Shown here piece after piece: positions 49,301 through 58,057 of a stretch of DNA of 64,000 nt (the first letter of the stretch is position 1; every line of letters begins with the position of its first letter). The notes below the pieces were generated by a model. That model had not been told where the DNA came from and did no database searches. It was given only the letters and a program-made list of their open reading frames with translations. A program made the translations under genes and the position numbers. This stretch comes from Portulaca oleracea. Taxonomy: Eukaryota; Streptophyta; Magnoliopsida; Caryophyllales; Portulacaceae. The stretch spans positions 23,603,594 through 23,667,593 of the forward strand of contig CM055881.1 in the NCBI GenBank assembly GCA_029582165.1, in the 5' to 3' direction.

Positions 49301-49808
49301 ACAAACTAAACTGGAGAAAATAGAAAAAATCAAGTAGTTGATTTCTTTGAAGTATCTTCATCAACCCCCCCCCCCCTAAAACCCCTTTTTTCCACATCAG
49401 GGAACCACAATGAACAATTTATTTTATTTATATTTGCTGCACTTCCCCCTTATGGAGATTGACTACTTGAGTGATAGAGGATCCTAGTTGGTTCTTTGCA
49501 CCAGTACAGATGAATGATTTGAACTCCCCCTCTCGACCCCTGACACTTGGTGAAAAAGAATGACCCAGTTGAATGAGGAATTAGCCGTCGCAGTACTCAG
49601 GAGTAACTGGACATGATAGTAATATGGGAAACATGTTTGATTTGTGCAGGGAGCAGCAACACAATGTTATGTAGCCCTTCATCCACAGCTGAAGGGGGTA
49701 AGTGGTGAATATTTCAGTGACTGCAACTTGGCCAAGCCTTCCGCACAAGCTCGAGATGTTGCCTTGGCTCAGAAACTGTGGGACTTCAGCATGACTTTTG
49801 TTAAATGA
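40344..49808 (+). CDS. TIC32-like short-chain dehydrogenase/reductase
   Basis: Eight exons join in phase to 316 aa: 40344-40449, 41751-41982, 42490-42569, 43063-43216, 43383-43461, 43656-43740, 44066-44121 and 49650-49808. The start is the ATG at [20 protein letters not shown]; an upstream in-frame TTG is not used. The NAD(P)-binding motif TGASSGIG is at 35-42, NNAG at 114-117, the catalytic serine in VNVSS at 169/170 and the YGQSK pair at Y198/K202. Sequence and length match the TIC32 / retinol-dehydrogenase-like plant group, whose founder is a redox-sensing subunit of the inner chloroplast envelope import machinery. No cleavable transit peptide is seen, as in that group. Intron 7 is 5.5 kb because a copia element lies in it. 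The exon 3 acceptor (ACAAG|T) is weak. Confidence 0.9.
40877..41364. mobile_element. hAT-like MITE in intron 1 of the SDR gene
   Basis: The left end TAGGCCTAGCAAAAATTTGG pairs with CCAGGCCTA...AAATTTTGCC at the right. TAGGSCTGGCAAA-type ends are typical of plant hAT elements. No clean 8-bp duplication was found. It has no coding capacity. Confidence 0.6.
44607..46278 (-). pseudogene. Copia reverse transcriptase and RNase H, multiply broken
   Basis: Readable blocks on the minus strand are [55 protein letters not shown], the RNase H part [20 protein letters not shown], and [20 protein letters not shown]. They lie in different frames with stops between. Near 46150-46290 a stretch of about 110 bases (CATGATGTATACA...TTTAGGATTCAGTTTT) is present twice in tandem. 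Confidence 0.85.
46858..47508 (-). pseudogene. Copia integrase, broken
   Basis: The pre-integrase zinc finger reads [20 protein letters not shown] with [13 protein letters not shown]. The core includes [20 protein letters not shown] and [20 protein letters not shown]. In the second catalytic block the sequence is RFNCGGEF where RSDNGGEF is typical, so the catalytic aspartate is missing. Confidence 0.85.
47654..47818. mobile_element. hAT MITE nested in the copia element
   Basis: The ends CATAGTTATTAAAATCCCGA and the complement of CAAGGTTACTAAAATTGGGA are inverted repeats. An 8-bp target duplication flanks it with one mismatch (ATTATGAA at 47646-47653, ATCATGAA at 47819-47826). Eight-base duplications are diagnostic for hAT. 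GATCC words recur inside. It interrupts the copia frame between protease and integrase. Confidence 0.8.
47831..48921 (-). pseudogene. Copia gag and protease, broken
   Basis: The gag start is [20 protein letters not shown], followed after a frame break by [20 protein letters not shown] and the zinc knuckle [14 protein letters not shown], which is intact. The protease active site reads [11 protein letters not shown] where WxxDSGxxxH is expected, so it is inactive. Confidence 0.85.
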
Positions 49809-50155
49809 TCATTTAGCAAACCTCATGCAAAGTTATTACTTGGTTTGTCAAGGATGAGCTGTGCTCTCAAGATTGAACTTGTATACACCTTTGTATATGG
49901 ATCAAATTGAGTTGTATTATTTCTCCTTGAAGGTTTCTGTAGGCCATTTGATTGCTGTGTAGGCTGTCTTTTGGTGCAGTTGTCATTTTGTCTTTGCTCT
50001 TTCTCATCATATTTGTTGGCAGTTTCCCAATTTCATTCAGACTCAAGTTTGGAAATAAATAATTATTTTCCTTATTAATACTGCTTGCCCTCCAAGTAGT
50101 TGATTTCGACTAGAAATCTTTTCTAGGGCTACTTTGGTTTACTATAAATACTAGG
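49809..50155. other. 3' UTR and downstream of the TIC32-like gene
   Basis: AT-rich sequence after the SDR stop. No clear plant polyadenylation signal was chosen. No other gene is seen. Confidence 0.5.
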
Positions 50156-50307
50156 TTGTTCAACCTAGTTTGGTGTGGTCAAATTATGTGCCTCCTAGGC
50201 ACCCTTATAAGATCTCCTTTTTTTTTTCTATTTCACTTTGAGAGTTTTTATTATGAGATTGTAATCTCTTTATATCTCGTTACCTTTTCTTCGAGATATG
50301 TCTATTC

Positions 50308-50474
50308 CCGTTGTGCTATAACCGTTGCAGATCTTTCCTCCTTGATCTCGTTGTGTTATACAACCGTTTGGGATACCCTTTGTAATCTACTCCCGTTGTG
50401 CTATAATCGTTTGAGATCTTTCTTTATTGATCTCGTTGTGTTATACAGCCGTTTGGGATATCCTTTGTAATATC
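50308..50474. repeat. Two-copy tandem repeat of about 84 bp, itself made of half-units
   Basis: CCCGTTGTGCTATAACCGTT...GATCTCGTTGTGTTATACAACCGTTTGGGATA is followed by a near-identical second copy. Each copy contains two related halves (CCGTTGTGCTATAA.CGTT and TCGTTGTGTTATAC..CCGT). The block lies in a CT-rich region that resembles an LTR leader, but LTR ends were not found. Confidence 0.75.
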
Positions 50475-50749
50475 TCCATTAAAGTGGATTTTATCTTGCC
50501 TCCCGTGGTTTTTTCCCGATTTGGGTTTCCTGTTTTCATCACCATTATATTGATCTTGTTTTATTTTCTCTCTAAATTAATATTTTGTTCACTTCCGTTG
50601 CAATATTAGATCCGGTTCAATCTAGATTTAATTCCTAATTAATAAAATGTTTCATATCTGAATATCAATCCTAACAATATTCAAACTTAACTCCTATTCA
50701 GCTAAAATGCATCAAATTCAATTACTAAGTTAAAAGAGGATAATAATAT

Positions 50750-53700
50750 TTGGATTGATGATCTGATCATAATTTAAAATATGTTTCTTCGAGACTGTCA
50801 AGCTCGTTTTAAGAACTCTCTTTCTCAACCACGATAGTTAGAGGTTGATCTGTTGCCAGGTCTATCTCCAGATGATCAAGATGGTTTAATTAAACTTGTA
50901 TTGGATGATGAGATTCGCCATGTTGTATTTCAACATGATAAGTTTAAAGCACCGGGATGGTTTTGGGATCGCATTTTTCCAAAACCATTGGCCGGTTTTT
51001 AAGCATAATGTTTGTAGTGTTGTGAAACATTTCTTTGCTAAATACACCTTTTTCGGTAGGTTAACCCTACTTGAGAAATCTTCTACTACGAGTAATTTTA
51101 GGCCAATCAGTCTTTGCAATAGTTTGTATAAAAATATTGTAAAAATTCTGGTTAGCCACTTGTGTAATGTTTTAGACAAATCTATTGACCCGGTGCAAAG
51201 TGCTTTCATTCCGGGTTGGTCTCTTCATGCTAATAGTTTTATTAATATTACTCTTGAAGTGTTTAATAAATTTCAGAACATAAAGGGAAGAAGAGTTGGG
51301 TCGTTTAAAACTTGATATTGAAAAAGCATATGATCGTATTGAATGGAATTATCTTAAAAGACCTTATTTAAATTGGGATTTCCTCAAAAATTGATTTAAT
51401 GGGTTATGGAAAGTGTATCCACTGTGTCTTACTCTTTGATTATAAATGGGGAAATGAATGGTTTTTTAAACCTTCACTGGGCATCCACCAAGGTGATCAT
51501 TTGTCCCCTTATTTGTTCATATTGTGTATGCAAGGTCTAATAGCTGAATTCTCAAAGACTTCCTACGGGTGTAATAGTGGTATTAGTTTTAAGATTTCCG
51601 TTGTAAGTGAAAGGATCCCACGCCTCTTTTTTGTTGATAATAGTCTTCCGTTCTATTGGATGAAGTTGGAAGACAGTCATAGACTGCAGTAAATTTTGAA
51701 TCATTTTTGTTTGGCGTTCGACCAACTGGTCAATTTTCACAAATCCTCTACGGTATTTTCAAAAAGTGCGATTTTGAGAGATAAACAAATTGTTATTTGT
51801 GTTTTTGGAGCTAACCAACATAATGTTGTTGGAAAATACTTAGTGTGTCCCTTATTTAAGGGTTGACCAATGAAAGACACATTTATGAATTTAGTTTCTA
51901 ATGTTGCAGCTAAGTTACAGAATTGGGAGGTGAAATTCGTCTCAAAAGCAGGTAGGATGACTCTTATTCTGTCACATATTGAATCAATTATGTCACATGT
52001 GCTCTAATGTTCACAACAAGAAAAATGTTTGGGCAACACATTTAGAGTAGCTTGTGCAACAAAAAATTTATCATTGCATTAATTTAAAATGGGGCAACCA
52101 CATAATTTTGTGGTTAAATACATTATATGTGGTAAAAGAACATTATTTTGTTACAATTGATATAGATTGGGCAACAATTTAAAGAAAAATGGTTGCCAAA
52201 AGTTACTAAAGGAACAAAAAAAAAAAAAAAAAATAGTTGTCCACCACAACTAACTTGTGCTACCATTTTTGACTCATTTTTAACCTGAACTTTGTACTTC
52301 GAGGATAAAACTACCAAATTGTGACAATTTGCTTTTATAACACCATGTCAAAGGGCAACGAAAGTTGGATTAAGGTAATAAATTTCTTTGTTGACTAAAG
52401 TAATTTTTCTTGTTGTGGTTTTTAGATCCCAAAGGAAATTGCCAGACAAATTGATAAGATTAGTAGAAATTTCTTCTGGAAACACTTGAATACGAACAAA
52501 GGGTTACCTTTGATGGCCTGAGACAAAGTTTGTCAGCCTGAATGTCTGGGTGGCCTTGGGTTGAAGAAAACTGAAGTTGCGAATAATGCTTTCCTGTGTA
52601 ATTTTTTTTTTTTGGAAAATAAAGTCTGGAAAACGAATTTAGGTGGATTAAATTTTAGAAAATAATGTTTGGAAAATGAATTTGGGTGGATTAAATTCGT
52701 GCAAAGTATGTTAAGAATAGAGATATTTTCTCTTTAATCGTTAAGGCGTAATACTCTCGGGCTTGGGAATCTATCCTGAAAATTAGGCCTTTACTTGGTT
52801 AAGGTCTTCGATGGTAAGTAGGTAATTGTGAAAAAATTAACTTCTGAGTTGATAATTGGTGTGCTCACTTCAATCTAGTGAAAATGAATCATATTACTGA
52901 CCTAACAAGTATTGATGTTATTCTTAAAGAAGGACATTTTATTAACGACAACAAATCTAGCTTGGAACTTGGGGCTTCTTGCATCAATAGTAAAGAAAGA
53001 GTCGGTGGATAGAATTCGATCTATCTGAATTCCATCAAGTGATGTGGAGGGTTCTATTTGTTGGGGTTTAATGAGCCATGGTGATTTTTCAACAAAATCA
53101 TCCACTTGGCTTGCCAATGAGGGAGTTGATTTTGAAAATTTATAAGATTTTAGATGGATTTGGAAGTTGGATATTCAACCAAAACTTAAAGTTTTTTCTG
53201 ACAACTTTATCATGAGGCTCTACCTGTTAGAGCCTATCAAGTCTATCGAGGAATGAATATTTTTCCTTTATGCTCTGCTTGTAGCAGTGATGAGGAGTAT
53301 AAAGCGCATCTTCTCATGCATTATGATCATGCCAAAAAAGTTTGACAATTAGCGGTGCAGCATGGTTGGCTTGCCATCTTTCCTGATGATCAGGAAGATG
53401 TGAAAGATTTTTTACCCCGATGTAAGACTCACGTTTCTAAGTCGTCTTTGACCGGATAGTTGCTTTTCTATAGAGCATCTAGGAATCAAGAAACTTGTCA
53501 CTTTTAGTAATTGTTCTGTTCTTAGTGGGAGCATGCTCCTGAGAGCAAAGCTTGCGACTATAGAATGGTGAATTTGTCACAAGTTGTCTGACTCCAACTA
53601 TTCCTTTTTCCTATTCTCATTCACTAACTGCCAAACCTCCCATTTGGGTTAATTGGGTTAAGCCTCCCAGAGGGGTGGTTAAAATCAATTTTGATGGTTC

Positions 53701-54195
53701 GAGGTTTCATAACAAAGCTTATGGAGGGTATGTCATTCGGGATCTGGGGTCAAGTTCTTCAGGTGTCTTCTTTCAATTTAGGAGAGTGTTCAATCCTAGT
53801 TGCTAAAGCGATTGCCATATGTAACGGAGTTAGGGATGCTGTTCTTGGTGGGTATAGGAATACTGGAAGATGATAATTTTGTTCTCATTAATGTAGTCAA
53901 GGGCGTGTTTCAGATTTCTTGGGAGATTTAAAAGTTAGTCCAAGATACTCAAACATAAATGGGGATGTGCGGCGGGGTTTGTGTTTTTCATGTTTTTTGG
54001 CCAAGGGAATCGTGCTGCGAATTGGCTAACAACGTTTGGTCATTCGGTTCTTTCAGTGTCGTCTTCAATTCTAGTTTTCATAGGGATTTATCAGTTATTG
54101 TATGTGAAGATGCTCTGGCCAAATCCATTGAGAGACTAGTTTCCTTGATAATGTTGTTTATCCTTGTTTTAAAAAAAGAATATCATTGTTTGCTC
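50750..54195 (+). pseudogene. Second LINE remnant: reverse transcriptase, zf-RVT and RNase H
   Basis: Frame-broken pieces run in the order of a plant LINE. They include NFRPISLCNSLYKNIVKILV and QSAFIPGWSLHANSFI, then GIHQGDHLSPYLFILCMQGL. FFVDNSLPF stands where FADD is expected. After a CACTA MITE come IARQIDKISRNFFWKH and CQPECLGGLGLKKTEVANNA, and finally an RNase H-like start WVKPPRGVVKINFDGSR and GNRAANWLTTFGH. Many stops are present. A carried RNase H domain marks a lineage different from the first LINE. The start is not defined; the 3' end touches a Pack-MULE. Confidence 0.8.
52012..52417. mobile_element. CACTA-type MITE nested in the second LINE
   Basis: The ends are CACAACAAGAAAAAT and the complement ATTTTTCTTGTTGTG, a variant of the CACTACAAGAAAA end of CACTA elements. 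A 3-bp duplication GTT flanks it (52009-52011 and 52418-52420), as expected for the superfamily. The LINE frame resumes directly after it. No coding capacity. Confidence 0.85.
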
Positions 54196-55545
54196 CAAAA
54201 AATTGCTCCGGGGTGCCATACATTCCCTAAAAGTGACTATTTGGGGACCACATTATTTTTTTTTTACTCTTTGGGGACCAGATTGTTGTCAAAAGTTGCT
54301 GGTTGGGTATTTTCCGACCAAAAGTTATGAAAATCCGGTGAAGTCAGCCGGAGTCAACACAAAAAATGGTTTAGGTAGCTGGAGTGACAAAAATACCCCT
54401 ATTTGGCTCCAATTTTTGTCTTTAAAACTGAGTTAACTCCTCCCAACTACTTCCCCCTCCTTGAAATTATAAAACTGATTAAGACCACCTTGAAATTTGA
54501 CTAAAATCTAACTTGTACTTTAATTTTTCTTAATTACATTTGTATTATGTAATATGTAAATATTCAAAAGTTCAAACCAGAAAACAAGAATCACCAAGCT
54601 GAATCATGAATCGCTCAACCAAAGTCCAGTGTCTATCTTCACATACTCCCCCACAAAATCCCCATATTCATTAACAGTCCCCAATCTCACACATTCATCA
54701 AACATATTCGACGCAATCTAATACCCAATATGACTTATTTCACAATTGGGTTTTTCTGGGTTCACCAACTCACACAGCCTCCCCACCACCCTCACCTTCC
54801 CAGCTGTCGTCTCTCCGCCGAGGAGCACCACCGAGACGCCAGAGTTGGCGAGTTCCGCGGCGGTGAAGGCCAGGATCGGCTTCGAATCGGCGATCTGTTT
54901 GGAGATCTCGTATTTGGTGTTGAGGGGGTTGGCGGTGGTGATTAGGGCTCCGAGGGACATGACCGAGAGGTAGACAACGTGTCCCTTTTTGATCCTCATG
55001 GCGGAGAGGGAGTGGGAGAGGGATTCCACGGCGGACCACAGGGCGGCGTAGGTGAGGGTCTCGCCAGTGGAGGCGTCGATGAAGGCGGTGGTGTTGCGGT
55101 GGGGACGGGCGGCGATGAAGGTTGTGATGTCGACGTAGGGGTTCGGTGGGAGTGGGATGGAGTGGCGCTTGCTGTGGAAGGTGGTTGTCGCGGCAGAGCA
55201 ACCACTTCTCAGGTCCACCACGGCGGCGGAGGTGGTGGTGGATGCGACAGTGGTGGAGTGTGCCATGGGTGGCTGAGAAGGGTGAAATTGAGGGGATGAG
55301 AATGAATGAAAGTGAAGAGGAAGAACAATAAAGATTTCAGCAAGGAAATAAAAAGGGCAAATTTGACTTTTCAATTAATAGTCAAGGGGTATTTCTGACT
55401 TTTTATTGATTCCGACTGCTTTGGTCGGAAAATACCCAACCAGCAACTTTTAACAACAATCTGGTCCCCAAAGAGTAAAAAAAAATAATGTGATCCCCAA
55501 ATAGTCACTTTTAGGGAATGTATGTCACCCCGGAGCAATTTTTTG
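54196..55545. mobile_element. Pack-MULE with 10-bp target duplication carrying a 4CL-like fragment
   Basis: A perfect direct repeat TTGTTTGCTC flanks it (54186-54195 and 55546-55555). The arms of about 170 bp start CAAAAAATTGCTCCGGGGTG and pair with few mismatches. The right-hand terminus CAATTTTTTG is shared with the 38608-40073 element. The centre is strikingly GC-rich and encodes part of an acyl-CoA ligase on the minus strand. No transposase is present. Confidence 0.9.
54718..55266 (-). pseudogene. Captured 4-coumarate-CoA-ligase-like (ANL family) N-terminal fragment
   Basis: The frame starts at the ATG at 55266 (MAHSTTVASTTTSAAVVDLR). It reads HSIPLPPNPYVDITTFIAAR, AFIDASTGETLTYAALWSAV and MSLGALITTANPLNTKYEIS, the N-terminal part of peroxisomal-type 4CL-like ligases, which activate carboxylic acids as CoA esters. 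Between KKGHVVYL and SVMSLGAL about 14 residues of the family pattern are missing without a frame change. The AMP-binding P-loop and all later motifs are absent. The open frame upstream of the ATG lies in TIR-side sequence. It is not an active enzyme, but the ORF is intact for 182 codons. Confidence 0.8.
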
Positions 55546-55555
55546 TTGTTTGCTC

Positions 55556-56155
55556 TGATGTGCTCCATAAATTGCAACAAATAACAATGACAATAAAATA
55601 TTAAAATACGAACTCATTAACTCCCCTAACATGTACAGCGATGGATTTGGGTAGATAGAATCAGTGGAAAGCTCACAAAATCCCAAGGGGAGAATTCTAG
55701 AAATTTTTTGTGGATAATTTCCCCAAAACAATCAACAAAATTCCAAAAGATAGTGCATGTAAGGAATCTGTAAATTAGTGCAAGTACGGAATGTGTATTT
55801 CCTCTAAGATGATCAAGATGCATGGGAATGAGATATGAGTTTGTTGAGGTTGAAAGCAAGAAAGAGGTTGAAAAGTGCACACATTAGCCAAAAACAAGAT
55901 GATAAGGGGAAAAGAATGACAACATAGCCTAAAGGTGCACGTAACAAACAATGAATCAAGCAAACATGGGGAAAGAATGCAAAAGGGAAAAAAATGATGA
56001 ACAATAGGGGGCACCAGTGGCCAATCCAGAAATAAAATTAAACGGGTTCAAAGTCAAACATAAAAAGGTCAAATAAATAAATTTAAAACTTAACAATATT
56101 ATTTTTCTTGCGTGGCTGTCCTCAACGAGGCGTAATGATTTCAAAGTATTCCATG
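55556..56155. other. Intergenic stretch
   Basis: Nothing with a recognisable domain or repeat structure. Minus-strand ORFs here are chance frames with no family resemblance. Confidence 0.5.
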
Positions 56156-57778
56156 CAGAGGCGGATTTAGTGTGGGGTCACGTGGGGTCAAGTGACCCCG
56201 CTTAAAAAAAATTTTTTTAATTTTGTTCTCTAAATTAAAAACTGTAAAATGTACATATAAATAAAATATATGACGAAAGATGAAATGGATTGCTGTCTTG
56301 GCTCAACGGTCAGCGCGAGCTAATTTCTTGTGTTTCTATTGACTAGATGGGCGCGGGTTCGAATTATATCACAGTCATTTTGTAAAACTTTTTCACCTAT
56401 GTTGAAGTGGTCGCGTGTTCGATCTTTTTCACACAACCTAATGTGTTGTCTTACGTTTTATATCATTGATTTACAATTCTCTTCAAATAATTCTGTTCAA
56501 TATTTTAAATTTGGATTGATTTAATTATGATTATATAATAATAATTTTTAAAAATATTATTCGATATATTATTAATTAGTTGATTTTAGCGGAATTTGGA
56601 TGGGTTTAAGTTATTTGCATTGCCTACAACCCAATAACTTGAAACTTTTTTATATTTTATTTTTTTAATTCTCTTTGAATATATTTTAATTTGTTTCATT
56701 TTTAATTTGTATCGTTTTAAATGTTATTATTTTTAATAACATTGCTTGACTAATTGTTATTGTAATCTCTTTTTTCATTTATCCTTGAACATCAATTTAT
56801 GAGAGGAAGATTGCCTACATTTTGATTACCATGTCATGTTTAAACGTGTTTTCCTAAGAATTTGTTATTGTTGTTGTTTTTGTATGGAAATATATTTCAA
56901 ATAAGTAAAAAATGGTGATATCATGACATGGTAATCAAAATTTCCATACAAATTCTTAGGAAATATATTTTGATTACCATGTCATTCAAATAAGATTGCC
57001 TACATTTTGATTACCATGTCACCATTTTTTACTTATTTGAAATATATTTCCATACAAAAACAACAACAATAACAAATTCTTAGGAAAACACGTTTAAACA
57101 TGACATGGTAATCAAAATGTAGGCAATCTTCCTCTCATAAATTGATGTTCAAGGATAAATGAAAAAAGAGATTATAATAACAATTAGTCAAGCAATGTTA
57201 TTAAAAATAATAACATTTAAAACGATACAAATTAAAAATGAAACAAATTAAAATATATTCAAAGAGAATTAAAAAAATAAAATATAAAAAAGTTTCAAGT
57301 TATTGGGTTGTAGGCAATGCAAATAACTTAAACCCATCCAAATTCCGCTAAAATCAACTAATTAATAATATATCGAATAATATTTTTAAAAATTATTATT
57401 ATATAATCATAATTAAATCAATCCAAATTTAAAATATTGAACAGAATTATTTGAAGAGAATTGTAAATCAATGATATAAAACGTAAGACAACACATTAGG
57501 TTGTGTGAAAAAGATCGAACACGCGACCACTTCAACATAGGTGAAAAAGTTTTACAAAATGATCGTGATATAATTCGAACCGCCCATCTAGTCAATAGAA
57601 ACACAAGAAATTAGCTCATGTGACTGTTGAGCCAAGACAAAGAATCCATTTCATCTTTCGTCATCTATTTTATTTATATGTACATTTTACAGTTTTTAAT
57701 TTAGAGAACAAAATTAAAAAATTTTTTTTTAAGCGGGGTCACTTGACCCCACGTGACCCCACACTAAATCCGCCTCTG
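56156..57778. mobile_element. Giant palindrome (about 780-bp arms) with CAGAGGCGGA ends
   Basis: The sequence from CAGAGGCGGATTTAGTG to CACTAAATCCGCCTCTG is an almost perfect inverted repeat with a centre near 56967. CAGAGGCGGA ends are typical of plant hAT-derived elements. The two outer flanks do not share an 8-bp duplication, so the palindrome may be an inverted duplication of one element rather than one insertion. Both arms carry a tRNA-like segment (CTTGGCTCAACGGTCAGCGC, then GCGCGGGTTCGAAT) that fits Pol III A and B boxes. ORFs from the two arms (56330-56524 + and 57604-57413 -) are mirror images and not genes. Confidence 0.85.
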
Positions 57779-57790
57779 GGGGGCACAAAT

Positions 57791-58057
57791 TGTAACACCC
57801 CGGGTATATGGTTAAGTTTGGCTTAAACACATCGAAATTACTACTTATATCACCAAAGTGCACCTTCTTTTATGGTAGCTCATCCGTTGCGAACTCCTTA
57901 GTTAAGCATCCTTGCTGGGATTAGTCTCAAGATGGGTGACCTCACTCGGCGTGTGGCGAGGCGAAACACTCTGAAAAGGCTCGTGGTGATTTGTGGGGCG
58001 ATCGATCCTTGAAGCGGTATCAATAATGGTTTGCGGCGAGAGAGGTCGGGTGTTACA
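57791..58057 (+). mobile_element. Cassandra-like solo LTR carrying a 5S rRNA-like promoter, copy 1
   Basis: The LTR runs TGTAACACCCCGGG to GGGTGTTACA, with near-match flanks CAAAT / CAATT. At 57891-57943 it contains GAACTCCTTAGTTAAGCATC and GATGGGTGACCTC. These match the 5S rRNA internal control region: box A AGTTAAGC.T.CTTG and box C GATGGGTGACC. Cassandra TRIM elements are known for a 5S-derived Pol III promoter in the LTR. No second LTR or primer site follows, so this is a solo LTR, and it is not a functional 5S gene. Confidence 0.85.

Larger units (their letters stand above)
44350..49363 (-). mobile_element. Complete but dead Ty1/copia retrotransposon in SDR intron 7
   Basis: Both LTRs are present: the 5' LTR at 49363-49096 (268 bp) and the 3' LTR at 44662-44350 (313 bp), each running TGATGAAG... 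to ...CTCCAACA on the minus strand. The primer site TGGTATCAGAGCC (49090-49078) follows the 5' LTR, and a purine tract GCAAAAGGAG precedes the 3' LTR. The order is gag, protease, integrase, reverse transcriptase, RNase H, so Ty1/copia. The LTRs differ by many substitutions and one large gap, so the insertion is old. Poly-C at both flanks hides the target duplication. It is antisense to the SDR gene, so its own splice signals should disturb the host transcript little. Confidence 0.92.

Noticed and set aside
54770..55331. Several long overlapping ORFs in other frames, rich in Pro/Arg/His or Gly/Val
   Set aside because: They are shadows of the GC-rich captured 4CL-like segment; only the minus-strand frame at 54718-55266 matches a protein family.
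56290..56370. tRNA gene
   Set aside because: A and B box-like words are present, but no cloverleaf with acceptor and anticodon stems can be drawn, and the segment belongs to a repeated palindrome arm.
56330..57604. Pair of 63-64-aa ORFs with almost the same sequence on opposite strands
   Set aside because: They are mirror images in the palindrome arms and have no domain; the same sequence is disrupted in the 61-kb copy.
57880..57950. 5S rRNA gene
   Set aside because: Only the internal promoter region matches; the 5' and 3' parts of 5S rRNA are missing and the segment lies inside an LTR with TG...CA ends, so it is a Cassandra-like element.
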